Assembly (NCBI GenBank): GCA_021816935.1
Contig: JAKAWR010000005.1
Coordinates: forward strand, 74,256 to 138,255
Direction of reading: 5' to 3'
From: Actinomycetes bacterium
GTDB lineage: Bacteria; Actinomycetota; Acidimicrobiia; Acidimicrobiales; JAMCPL01
Length of the DNA stretch: 64,000 nucleotides
The position numbers and the translations under genes are program-made. The notes under the pieces are model-generated. The model was given only the letters and a program-made list of their open reading frames with translations. It made no database searches and was not told the DNA's origin. Below are positions 8,651-19,000 of this stretch, one piece after another; the stretch's first letter is position 1, and each line of letters begins with the position of its first letter.

Positions 8651-9685
8651 GTGAACCCGTTCCCCCTGTGGGCCTACCCCCTCGTTTTCCTTGTCTCTGG
8701 CGCACTGTCGACCCTGCTCACCCCTCTCGCTCTCCAGGTGGCCGTCCGCTACGGCATCCTCGACCACCCCGGCCCCGCAAAATCCCATTCAAAGGCCGTT
8801 CCCTACTTGGGAGGTGCCGCGATAGCGCTGTCCTTCGTTGCGGCGGTACTGGTTGCAACAGCGGTGCATCCGCCCAGCTCCGGTTTCCCCGACTTGGCGT
8901 TGATCATGGCAATGGCGGTCGTGCTGGTGGTGCTGGGACTGCTCGACGACCTCGAGCGGGCGCCGGTCTGGCTCCGCTTGCTCGTGGAGGCGGGGGCGGG
9001 CGCCGTCATGTGGTCCATAGGCGTGTCTGTCCACTTGGCAGGCGTGTCGGGCCCATTCGACGCGCTGCTTACGGTTGCCTTCGTGCTCCTGGTAACGAAC
9101 GCGTTCAACCTGCTGGACAACATGGACGGGCTTTCGGCTGGGATCGCCGCGATCACTGCGCTGGGCCTCTTCGGTATAGCGCTGGATGCCGGGGAGTTCC
9201 TGGTGGCGGGCCTGTCGGTGGCGCTCGCCGGGTGCGCGGCGGGGTTCCTCCGGCACAACTTCCACCCGGCTAAGATCTATATGGGAGATGCAGGCAGCCT
9301 CTTCCTCGGCTTCCTCTTGGCCGTGCTCGCGCTCAAGCTGCGGGACACCCCTGCGCATGCTGCTCCGATTGCCGGTATCGGGGCTGTACTATTCGTGGCC
9401 CTCTTCGACACGGCCCTCGTGATGGTGACGAGGATGATCCGGGGAGTCAGCCCGTTCTCGGGGGGGACCGACCATACAAGCCATCGCCTCGTGGCACTCG
9501 GCTTGCCTGTCAGGGCGGCGGTGCTACTCATATATATAGTGGCGGCCGGCATGTCCGGTGTCGGGGTCGTCTTCTCCCGGCACGACCATACCTTCCACAC
9601 CTGGGGTGTGGTGTCCCTGGTCGTGGTTGCCGTTGCCGCAGGCGTTGCAGCCGGCAAGGTTGATCCGGCGCGCCGGAAGCGGTGA
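8651..9685 (+). CDS. WecA/TagO-like undecaprenyl-phosphate sugar-1-phosphate transferase
   Basis: 344-aa polytopic membrane enzyme of the MraY/WecA family. It moves a HexNAc-1-phosphate from a UDP-sugar to undecaprenyl phosphate, the first step of glycan assembly. Visible family motifs are 'HSKAVPYLGGAAI' after the first membrane span, 'LLDDLERAP' (acidic pair), 'NAFNLLDNMDGLSAG' (the key NxxNxxDxxDGL), 'MGDAGSLFLGF', and the histidine cluster 'GGTDHTSHRL'. About ten hydrophobic segments alternate with short loops. GTG 8651 follows 'cgggagaagcc' and begins just before the first membrane helix; the open upstream extension is arginine-rich and not family-like. Confidence 0.9.
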   Translation: MNPFPLWAYPLVFLVSGALSTLLTPLALQVAVRYGILDHPGPAKSHSKAVPYLGGAAIALSFVAAVLVATAVHPPSSGFPDLALIMAMAVVLVVLGLLDDLERAPVWLRLLVEAGAGAVMWSIGVSVHLAGVSGPFDALLTVAFVLLVTNAFNLLDNMDGLSAGIAAITALGLFGIALDAGEFLVAGLSVALAGCAAGFLRHNFHPAKIYMGDAGSLFLGFLLAVLALKLRDTPAHAAPIAGIGAVLFVALFDTALVMVTRMIRGVSPFSGGTDHTSHRLVALGLPVRAAVLLIYIVAAGMSGVGVVFSRHDHTFHTWGVVSLVVVAVAAGVAAGKVDPARRKR

Positions 9686-9737
9686 TCGACCGGCGGGGCA
9701 GTTGCCCGGGCGTGGCCGCATGGTAACGTCGATCACC

Positions 9738-12503
9738 ATGGCAGATGGGCGCAAAGGGCAGGATCGCACGGGGGGGCCGGTAATCCCAATGGGTCGCGGG
9801 AGGCAGGTGCAGGGGTACGGACCTACTCGGGGTACGGGGGGTACTGGCGGAGGCACGCGGCGAGGCTCAGGTCGCCAGGGAGACCCGGTCCGCCAGGGTG
9901 GGCAAGGTCGCCAGGGTGCTCGAGGGGGGCGGGACAGGGAGGTGCAGGACCGCCAGGGTGGGCAGCCGGCCCGGCAGCGGCGAGCCGGCCAGAAGCAACC
10001 TCAGCGCCAGGGCCGTCCGGGAGACTCGGAGAGTGCCGGCCCCACATTCGAGATCCCGGCGTTCGTGACAGGGCTGAAGGAGACGGCAGAGCGCATCCTG
10101 CCTGCGAGCGTCCCCTTGGGTGTCGCCGCAACTGTGGCCGGAGTGTGGCTCCTCCTCTTGCTGCTGTGGGGCACTGGCGCCGTATCCTCGTGGGCGCTCG
10201 CGGCCTTCCTTGCGGCTCTTGCGGGGGGGATAGCCGGCACTGGTGTCGTCATCGCGCAGGTAGCCCGGGGCAAGACCCTGCTCAGGGCTGCACGGGCTGC
10301 GGTCGTGACCTGCGCGCTTTTCATCGTGCCCCTCGTGTTCGATCCCCACAGCGGCCACGTTTTCAACCTGCCGAAATATACGGTGATCGTCTGGAGCGCT
10401 CTCGTCCTAGCAGCGCTCTGGGTGGTGGACCTCGTGTACTCGCGCAGGCTGCCCCGGTGGAGGAACGGCATGCACTGGCTGCTGCTTGCCTCGCCGCTGT
10501 GGGTTCTTGTTACGGCGATCACGAGCACGGACACGCGCCTCTCCGTCCTCGGTCTTGCGGGTTCATACGACGGGCTCTACTCGGCACTGGCCTTCATGGT
10601 CATAGCGTTCACGGCGGCGGAGGCGTTCGAGCCGGGCGACCTGTTGAAGGTGCTCGGGGTTCTCGGGTTCGCCGCCGGGACGGTCGAGGCCCTCTACGGT
10701 GTGGTCCAGATCCACGACCTGATCATCCATCACGCAGCTCACTGGGATTTCGTGAAGTGGGCGACGCTGCCCTTCCACAACGTGTTCTCGACCATGGGCA
10801 ATCCGAACTTCCTGTCAGCAGTGTTCGTGATGGCGCTCCCTGCCTGCGTCCTGATCACCCTGCGGGCCACTAGGCGCTGGGTCCAGGTGCTGGCCGGTTT
10901 CATCATCCTGGTTATGGTGGCCGAGGTGATCCAGACGGCAACGAGGGGCGCATGGGTGGCGGCGATCATCGAAGTGCCGGTACTCGGCCTGGCCCTCTGG
11001 CCCGAGTTGAAGAAGCACTGGGCGGTTGTCTCGGGAGCCGTTGCAGCGGGGTTGATCGTTATCGTCGGGGGCCTCGCCGCCGGCGGGACGCGCTACATAG
11101 GTGGCAAGCTTTCCGGGCTCTTTGCCTCCGGCAAGCAGACTTCCGTGAACCAGCGCTTCGAGCTCTGGAAGGCGAGCTATCACATGGCAATCAACCATCC
11201 GGTGGTGGGCATCGGGCCGGACGCGTTCGAGAAGGTCTTTCCACGATACGAGACGGCCGCCTGGGCCAACACCCTTGGCAAGACCTTCGTGGCGAACGGG
11301 GCGCACGGGATCTTGTTCAATACGCTTGCTGATCGTGGTTTCGTGGGGCTTGCTGTACTCCTCGCGGTCATCCTGTACGCGGCCGTTCGGTGGCTCGGGA
11401 GCCTGCGAAGGTACCTGGTCGCTGAGAGAGCTGCCTTGCCCGCTGCCGGCGGTACGGGCCCGGCGGTACCGGGGAGCGGGGTTACGGACCGGTGTGTCGT
11501 CCTGGCTGTTGTCGGGGCCGGCTTTGTGGCAGAGGTGGTCCAGAACATATTCAATACCCAGGAGGTCGCGCTTTCGATGCTCTTCTGGCTTTTCCTTGGC
11601 CTGCTCTGCGTCGCGGCCGCTGGGGCGGGAGTACCAAGCACCTGGTCGTGGAGGAGGATTCTCGGGTGGCCCCGGGGCACGGATGCGGAGACAGAGGCAG
11701 GGGCCGAGGCAGGTGATGGTGGTGCCGCTCCGCGCTGTCCAGCGTGTTCCTCTCCGGTCAGGCGTGGTGCCGCCTTGTGCCTGAAGTGCGGCTCTTGCCT
11801 GGATGGAGAACCGAGTGGAGGAGTGTCCGCAGCGCCCCGGGGGGTCGCTGCGCGCAAGTATCGTGCAGGAAGTGCCCAGCGGGCGGGCGATCCGGTGCTC
11901 GCCGCCCTTGCGGGTGCCGTGTGCGCGGCCCTTGTGGTGGTGCTGGGGTTCGGAGCGGACGGTCCCTGGCGTGCTGCTCACGATTACTGGGCGGCCGTTG
12001 TTACTCAGAAGGAGTACGCCAATCTCAGCCGGGCGCTTGGACCGAGTGCGTCGAAGAAATCTACACAGGTGAGTGCTCTCGGGAGTCAGTACTTCGCTGA
12101 CCTTCACAAAGCGATGGCGGAAGATCCCTGGAACGGGACCTACGCGTCGGCAGAGGGTGTCAACTTCGCCCAGGTGGCAGTCGGCCTCAATAAGCAGAAG
12201 GCAAGTACCTCCCAGCAGGTGACCGCTCTGGACCAGGCGAGGACCTACCTGGACAAGGCCGTACAGGCGGATCCGCTAAGCAGTTCGGACCGCTACCAGC
12301 TCGCTCAGGTGCTCATCGACCTCGGCCACCTCCAACCGTCGCAGGGCACCCGGGATTTCGCCAGAGCAGTAGCCGAGCTTCGTACGGCAATGTACTGGAA
12401 CCCGCGCAACTCCGGCATCAAGCAGGAATTGCTCACAGCGGAGGCCTCCACTACCGGACACTCCCCGACGGCCGGTTCGACGCACGCGCACGTGAACAAG
12501 TGA
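9738..12503 (+). CDS. O-antigen ligase/polymerase-like membrane protein with zinc ribbon and TPR-like tail
   Basis: 921 aa from ATG 9738 (ATG 9720 is also possible). Four parts are visible. (1) A basic G/R/Q-rich disordered head of about 95 residues encoded by CGCCAGGG-type repeats. (2) About 12 hydrophobic segments with the O-antigen ligase/Wzy-C-like region, including 'VAEVIQTATRGAWVAAII', then a large loop 'NHPVVGIGPDAFEKVFPRYE' and 'NGAHGILFNTLADRGFVGL', as in PF04932 proteins. (3) A CxxC...CxxC zinc-ribbon-like insert 'CPACSSPVRRGAALCLKCGS' near residue 666. (4) One more membrane span and a helical tail with TPR-like periodicity ('LDQARTYLDKAVQADPLSSS'). It would polymerise or ligate lipid-linked glycan outside the membrane. 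The zinc ribbon and TPR-like extension are unusual. Confidence 0.78.
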   Translation: MADGRKGQDRTGGPVIPMGRGRQVQGYGPTRGTGGTGGGTRRGSGRQGDPVRQGGQGRQGARGGRDREVQDRQGGQPARQRRAGQKQPQRQGRPGDSESAGPTFEIPAFVTGLKETAERILPASVPLGVAATVAGVWLLLLLLWGTGAVSSWALAAFLAALAGGIAGTGVVIAQVARGKTLLRAARAAVVTCALFIVPLVFDPHSGHVFNLPKYTVIVWSALVLAALWVVDLVYSRRLPRWRNGMHWLLLASPLWVLVTAITSTDTRLSVLGLAGSYDGLYSALAFMVIAFTAAEAFEPGDLLKVLGVLGFAAGTVEALYGVVQIHDLIIHHAAHWDFVKWATLPFHNVFSTMGNPNFLSAVFVMALPACVLITLRATRRWVQVLAGFIILVMVAEVIQTATRGAWVAAIIEVPVLGLALWPELKKHWAVVSGAVAAGLIVIVGGLAAGGTRYIGGKLSGLFASGKQTSVNQRFELWKASYHMAINHPVVGIGPDAFEKVFPRYETAAWANTLGKTFVANGAHGILFNTLADRGFVGLAVLLAVILYAAVRWLGSLRRYLVAERAALPAAGGTGPAVPGSGVTDRCVVLAVVGAGFVAEVVQNIFNTQEVALSMLFWLFLGLLCVAAAGAGVPSTWSWRRILGWPRGTDAETEAGAEAGDGGAAPRCPACSSPVRRGAALCLKCGSCLDGEPSGGVSAAPRGVAARKYRAGSAQRAGDPVLAALAGAVCAALVVVLGFGADGPWRAAHDYWAAVVTQKEYANLSRALGPSASKKSTQVSALGSQYFADLHKAMAEDPWNGTYASAEGVNFAQVAVGLNKQKASTSQQVTALDQARTYLDKAVQADPLSSSDRYQLAQVLIDLGHLQPSQGTRDFARAVAELRTAMYWNPRNSGIKQELLTAEASTTGHSPTAGSTHAHVNK

Positions 12504-12527
12504 CTGTGACAGGGAGAGCGGTCTCGA

Positions 12528-12547
12528 GGTAGCGGGGCACCGCTACC
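12528..12547 (+). terminator. Stem-loop after the O-antigen-ligase-like gene
   Basis: GGTAGCGG and CCGCTACC form a perfect 8-bp stem with loop GGCA, starting 24 bases after the stop codon. There is no T-tract, so termination activity is uncertain. Confidence 0.4.
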
Positions 12548-12637
12548 GGACGGCGGACCATGCGGCCGTGACAGATCGGGGGGCCGCGCGGCGGACGGTG
12601 CCGCGGAGGAAGGGTCGTGGTTCGTGGCGGAGATTGT

Positions 12638-12667
12638 TTGACACGAGGGCAGTTGGTGAGGTATATT
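12638..12667 (+). promoter_or_regulatory. Sigma-70-type promoter P1 for giant protein A
   Basis: TTGACA (12638-12643), an 18-bp spacer, then TATATT (12662-12667). The expected start near 12674 gives a leader of about 400 nt before GTG 13078. Confidence 0.6.
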
Positions 12668-12830
12668 CCGTTTCCGTGCGAGGTTTGGCCGAACTGCCGG
12701 CGGGAACACTTGCGGAGCATTGGAGCGTTCGGCTATGATGTGCTTCGCCCGGGTCCGGGATTGCCGGCGGTGACGGTCGCACACGCGAGGGCGGGAGCAG
12801 CCGTCAACTGATGGGAGGAAGCGAAGTAAC

Positions 12831-12859
12831 TTGCTATCCGGATGGCGAAAGGCTAGATT
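12831..12859 (+). promoter_or_regulatory. Possible second promoter P2 for giant protein A
   Basis: TTGCTA (12831-12836), a 17-bp spacer, then TAGATT (12854-12859). The expected start near 12866 gives a leader of about 210 nt. Confidence 0.45.
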
Positions 12860-13077
12860 GTAAAAGATCGCGGCGGGCTGCAGGCGCGGCGCGATAGATT
12901 CTGTGCAATGATGTGGAGCAGTCAGATGAAGCTCGAGGGTTTAGGGAAAGGACAGGTCGAGTGGCGAGACGACTAGTAGCGAGGTCTCTATTGGAAGCGT
13001 CCCAGAGCCGCAAGCGGCTCCCGGGCAGAGCTGACGGAGTGAAGGCAAGTACCGGCGAACGAGGAGGTTCAAGAGCC

Positions 13078-16000
13078 GTGCAACAGCAGACTACAGGCGA
13101 TGGTTCCGCAAAGGGCACCATGCGCTCCCTGATGAGATTCGGGGCGAGCATCACCGTGGCAATAGCTGCCGCACTGGGGATGCTGCCGTTGCTTGGCAGC
13201 AGCGCGTTCGCGTCCGGGACCTCCGTGTCCGGCGTGACGGGCCCGAGCCCCAGCCCGGCGACGGCCGGCGTGACCACCGCGACCTATACGGTTGGATTTA
13301 CGACGAGTAGTTCTGGGGCGCTCACGGCGAGCCAGGGCATCGTTCTGACCTTCCCGACCGGCACGCTGTTCCCGGCGACGGCGACCGACTACACCGTGAA
13401 CAGCGTGGCGGTGTCGTCGCTGAAGACGGTGAGCAGTGGCGCCTGTACCGTGACGTCCTACACCGTTCCAGCTGATACGGTCTGCGTCATCGTGCCCCAG
13501 GCCATCGGGGCAAGCGCTGCGGTCACGGTCGTCGTGGCCAACGTGACCAACCCGACCAAGGGCACCTACACCAACGCCACGGTCGCCACCTCCTCGGACA
13601 CGGTGCCGGCGACGGTGCCCTCCTACGTGATCACCCCGGCACCCACTTCGGTGACCGTCAACACGTGTTGCGGTATGGGGAACGGCGGCGCGCCGGCCGC
13701 GGGCAACCCGACTCCTGACTTCGCGGGCCAGGCCGCTCTGTACGCAGCATCCCTGACGACGAGCAACACCCCCACGGGATCCGGGGCGCTGGCTGCCGGG
13801 ACGGGAACCATCACCGTATCGGGGCCGACCGGCATCGCCTTCGCCTCGACCGCCTCCGATTACGTGGTCAACGGCGTCGCCGCGTCGACCGTGTTGCCAA
13901 ACGGCACCAGCGTGACCATCACGACCCCGGTGGCTGTCGCGGCGGGCGGTGCGATATATCTTGCCATGAGCGGCGTCACCAACCCGCCGGCGACGACGAG
14001 TCCGAACACGGACGCGCTCACCTTCTCCACCTCCTCGGACACGAACCCGGTAGCGGGCGTAACGCCGGATGTCTTCACCATCCTCCCCGCACCGACGGCG
14101 GTGACCGGAGTCGTCTGCTGCGCGGTCAACGCCGGGAACGCGGTGAACGGCAACCCGAATCCGAACGGCACCAGCGTGACCAGCGCTACCTACGGCGTGG
14201 GCTTCACCGCCAGCGCCACGGGCGCCCTCAGCACTTCGAGCACCCCTCCGGGCGGGATCGTTCTCGATGCACCTTCGGGCACGCTGTTCTCGACCTCGGT
14301 GAGCAACTACACGGTGAACAGCGTCACGGCGATCTCGCTGGAAACGGTGAGCGGTGGCACGTGTACCGCCACCACTTACACCACCCCTGGTAACGAGGTG
14401 TGCATCTTGACGCCGACGAACGTCGGCAATTCCGGTCACGTGAACATCGTGATAGCGAACGTCACCAACCCGTCCACCTCATCGACGAGCGACACCATGA
14501 CGGTATCGACCACCTCGGACATGGAGCCGGTGGTGAGCGGTAACTACACGATTTACTCGACCGTGACGAGCGTGGTCGTGGCTGCATCGCCCAACGTGGC
14601 TGCATCGCCTGGCGTGTACAGCGTCGACTTCACCACGAGTGCGTCGGGTTCACTCGCGGCCGGAAGTGGAACGATCACGATCGACGCGCCGAGCGGCACC
14701 TCCTTCCCGGCGGCGGCCTCGGACTACACGGTCAGCGACATTCTGCTGTACAACACCTCCAAGGCGGTTCCCGCGACGACGGTTTCCGTGAATCCTGCCG
14801 GCTGCACCTCGCCGTGCGTCGAGATCACGACCCCGGTCGCGATCGCCGCGAGCGCCCTGGTGGACGTCACCATCAACGGTGTGACGAACCCTGCCGCAGG
14901 CACCTATGACGCGCCCGCCAAGCCCTACTTCACCGTGAGCACCTCCGCCGATCTTGCGACGGCGGAGCCCGGGACGTCCCTTACGATTGTCGCGGCGACA
15001 ACGGATCAAGTCGAGAACGCTCAGCTCTCGGTCAGCGACGCCAGCGCGAACGCGTCGGGAGTCACGTACAGCGTGAGCTTCACGACGAGTTCGGCAACCG
15101 CACCGGGCAACGTCACGTACAACCTGGTCGGCGGCACCTCGCAGATCGGCATCACCGCTACGTCGGGCACCCTCTTCGACGTGAGTAACAGCGCTACCGT
15201 GACCGTCAACGGCCAGGCGGCTACGGTGGCCGCAGGGCACAACAGTGATGCGATCACCATCACATCGCCGGTCAGCGTCCTTCCGAGCGCCGGCGTGACC
15301 GTGAGCATCGGGGATTCCACCAACCCGAACGCGGGCAACTACATCGCGAGCCTGTCTACGGTTACCCCGCCGGCCGTAAGCGGTGCCGATACGACTGCCG
15401 CGACGACGAACGACTACGTGATCGGGACGCCGAACGAATCGGTGGCGGCCATTTCGGTCACGGCAACGCCGCCGTACAGCGGCGAGGCTGCCCAGTGGGT
15501 GTACACCTTCCACAGCGGTGGGTTTGGAGAGCTCGGCGCAGGTGCGGGCGTAATTACCCTCACCGGATCCGCCGGCGTGACGTTCCCGTCCGCCGCGTCG
15601 GACTACGTGGTCGACGGGGTGGTTGCGACGACCGTTTCGGTGAATCCGGCGGGCTGCACGGCCCCGTGTGTGGAGATCACGACTCCGGTCGCGATCGGCG
15701 GGGGGGCTGTCATATACGTGGTCATCAACGGTATGACCAACCCGACGGTTACGTCGCCGACCAATTACACAGCCGATGTGGAGACGTCTGCCGATCCGGT
15801 GGCGATAGCGGGTGTGGTGGTCAACAGTCCGACCCCGCCAGATTCGATCAGCCCCGTGCCCACGTCGATCAGCGGGCTTGCAGGGCCGAACCCGAACCCC
15901 GCTACGGTCAGCGCTACGGCGCAGTACACCTACACCTTCGACGTGAGCTCCGCGACCGCTACCGGTAGCATCTACAACCTGGTTGCGAATACGCAGCAGA

Positions 16001-19000
16001 GCTGGATCAGCATCACACCTGATGCTTCCACGACGCTGCCGAGCACGAACACCGATTACGTGGTCAACGGGCTGGTGGTCCAGAGCGGCAACATCACCGG
16101 CGGCGGCTCGGCCGGTACGCCTGTGGAGATCGCGCCGCCGGTGAACGTCAGTCCGGGCGGAAGTGTGAAGATCGTCGTGAGCGGAGCTACGAATCCTGGT
16201 ACGCCCGGGACGGGCTACACCGACACGATTGCCACGACCACCGATCTGGCGCCTTCCTCGACGCCTGCCTACACGATCGGAGATTCGGTCAGTGCCATAT
16301 CGATGCCGAGCGGAGTTAACTACCCGTTCGTGACCAGCGAGCCGGTTCCGTCGAATGCCGGCGCGACGGGAGCGGAGTACGGCGTGAAGTTCACTGCCAC
16401 CACGGCACTGACCGGTGGTACCGACACGATCACGGTCGTGGTCGGAACTGGCACGACCCTTCCTGCGGCGCCAAGCGCCTACACAGTGAACGGTGTCGCA
16501 GCCCCGAAGGCACCTGTCAACGGGAATAGCGTCACGATCACGACTCCGGTTGGCGTGGCCGCTTCCGGCACGGTGGTGGTCGTGATCGCTGGGGTCACGA
16601 ATGCGGGCGGCGGCACCTATCCGGTCGTCGTGTCCACGTCGCAGGACACGATTCCGGAGACGCTCGCCAGTGCCTACACGATCGGATCGGAGATCACGAA
16701 CCTGACCGGTCCGAACCCGAACCCGGCCAGCGTGGCGTCGAACTCGACGTACACTTTCAGCTTCGTAGTGAGTGCCACGGGTGCGCTGAGCGTGGCGAAG
16801 GTCGACACGATCACCCTCGATGACACGAGCGGGGCGACGACCTTCCCGAATACGGCCGCGGACTACGTGGTGAACAGCGTGGCATCGACCGGTATAACCG
16901 CCGGTGGCGGTAGTCCGTCGGTTACCTTCAAGGTGCCGGTCAACGTTGCGGCGTCGGGAAGCGTGAGCCTTGTGGTATCGAACGTGACCAACCCGGCCAC
17001 CGGTGGGAAATACTCGATCAAGGTGAATACGTCGCAGGACACTTCACCGGTGAGTACGAATACCTACGTGATTGGGACGGCACCCGGGGCGGTGACGGTC
17101 GTCGCGAACCCGGCGGTTGGCGACGAAACTGCGAGCTACGCGATTGCCACCTCGGCCAGTTCGTCCGGAGCTCTTGCAGCAGGAACCGGGACGATTACCG
17201 TGACGGCACCGTCGGGTACGGTCTTCCCCACAGCGGCAAGCGACTACGTGGTCGATGACACGACGTCCGCTCAGATACAGGCCGCGTCGGCCGTTTCCGG
17301 CGGCGGCAGCGACACCGTGGTGATAACGACGCCCATTGCGATCGCCAACAGCGACAGCTTTACGATAGCGATCAGCGGCGTGACGAACCCGGATGCGGGC
17401 AACTACACGCTGACGGTCGCCACGTCGGCTGACCAGATCCCGACAACGAGTAGTTCGTATTCGTTGGCGGCGCCGCCAGCACCCACGGTCCTGGCGGTGA
17501 TCCCGACGAGCGGCCCGAACACCGGTGGTACCGCCGTGACGATCAGCGGAGCCAACTTCCTTGCCGGGGCTACGGTTGACTTCGGGGCGAACGCTGCTAC
17601 AAACGTGACAGTGGTCAACTCGACGGAGGTCACGGCGACCTCTCCTGCGGGAAGTGTCGGCGTTGTGGACGTGACGGTGACGACGAAGGGCGGTACGAGT
17701 GCAAAGACTTCTGCCGACCAGTTCACCTACGTGTCGACGGTACCGACGGTGGCGAGCATCAGCCCGACCGTGGGACCGACGTCTGGTGGGACGACTGTGA
17801 CGGTTAGCGGCACGAACTTCGTGTCGGGTGCTACCGTGGACTTCGGTACTGACGCGGCGACCGGCGTAACGGTGCTGTCGCCAACAGCGCTTACGGCGGT
17901 GTCCCCGGCCGAGAACACGGGCGTGGTTGACGTGACGGTGACGACGGCAGGTGGCACGAGCGCTACGAGTTCAGCCGACCAGTTCACCTACGAGTCGGCC
18001 TATACCGCGGTGACGCCGGCCAGGATTTGCGATACCCGTAGCGGCAACCCGTCGAACCTGGCGGGTGCTGCGGCACAGTGCAGCGGCAAGACGCTTGCTG
18101 CGAACAAGGCTCTTGACGTGACAGTAACGGGCCTTGCGAACGTACCGGCGACCGGAGTGTCTGCGGTGGTCGTGAACGTGACCGCTGTCAATCCGGCCGG
18201 CAACGGTTACGTGACGGTCTTCCCGGCTGGCGCTACCGAACCAACGGCGTCGAACCTCAACTTCAGTAAGGGCGATATCGTCCCGAACCTGGTTGAAGTG
18301 GGAGTTGGAACGAATGGCCAGATTTCCGTGGAGTCGAACGCGGCTACTGATGTCCTGGTCGACGTTGAAGGCTACTACTCGGTGCCGTCGAGTAGCGGCG
18401 CAGGGCTCTACAATGCCCTCGCACCGGCCAGGATTTGCGATACCCGTAGCGGCAACCCGTCAGGGCTGTCGGGTGCTGCGGCACAGTGCGGCGGCAAGAC
18501 GCTGGCGGCGAACACGCCGCTCGTGGTCAACGTGGCAGGGGTCGGCCCGGTCCCGGCGACGGGCGTTGCGGCTGTGGCCCTGAACGTGACTGCGATCGGC
18601 ACAGCGGCCGGGGCGGTATTCGCTTCGACCGGTTACGTGAGCCTGTACGCTGCTGGAGGATCTGCGCCAACGGCCTCGAACCTGAACTACCTGAAGGGTC
18701 ACGGACCGGTCCCGAATGCGGTGATCGTGCCGGTGAGCAGTGGTGGCGCTATCGACGTGGTGTCGAATGCGGCCACGAACGTGGCGATCGATGTGGTCGG
18801 CTACTACAGTTCAGCGGGCGGCTCCGGGGCTCAGTTCAACGCAGAGCCGGCACCGGCGAGGATCTGTGACACCCGGGCGAACAACCCGTCAGGGCTGTCG
18901 GGTGCGAACGCCCAGTGCAATGGCAAGACGATAGGTGCTAAGGGGACGATGACCGTCAACGTTGCCTCGCTGGCCGGTGTGCCGCTCTCGGCGACGGCGG

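Larger units (their letters stand above)
12504..13077. other. 574-bp intergenic region before the giant-protein array
   Basis: No convincing gene. It holds the stem-loop at 12528, two promoter-like sequences (12638-12667 and 12831-12859) and a hairpin GAGCCG-CAAG-CGGCTC at 13005-13020. A ribosome binding site GAGGAGGT at 13061-13068 sits 9 bases before GTG 13078. The resulting leader of about 210-400 nt is long. I looked for c-di-GMP and c-di-AMP riboswitch consensus blocks and did not recognise them. Confidence 0.6.

Noticed and set aside
10815-12107. 430-codon minus-strand open frame over the ligase-like gene
   Set aside because: Low-complexity antisense translation; the + strand frame has clear membrane and family motifs.
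12617-12811. Possible 64-aa gene overlapping promoter P1
   Set aside because: Its coding frame would run through the -35 and -10 elements, with no ribosome binding site and no homology signal.
12504-13077. c-di-GMP or c-di-AMP riboswitch upstream of giant gene A
   Set aside because: I searched by eye for the conserved blocks of both classes and did not find them; only a simple hairpin is supported.
13069-14439. Long open frame on the minus strand across giant gene A (about 456 codons)
   Set aside because: Arginine/glycine-rich translation with no motif. It is antisense to a well-supported repeat protein and arises from high GC and rare stop codons.
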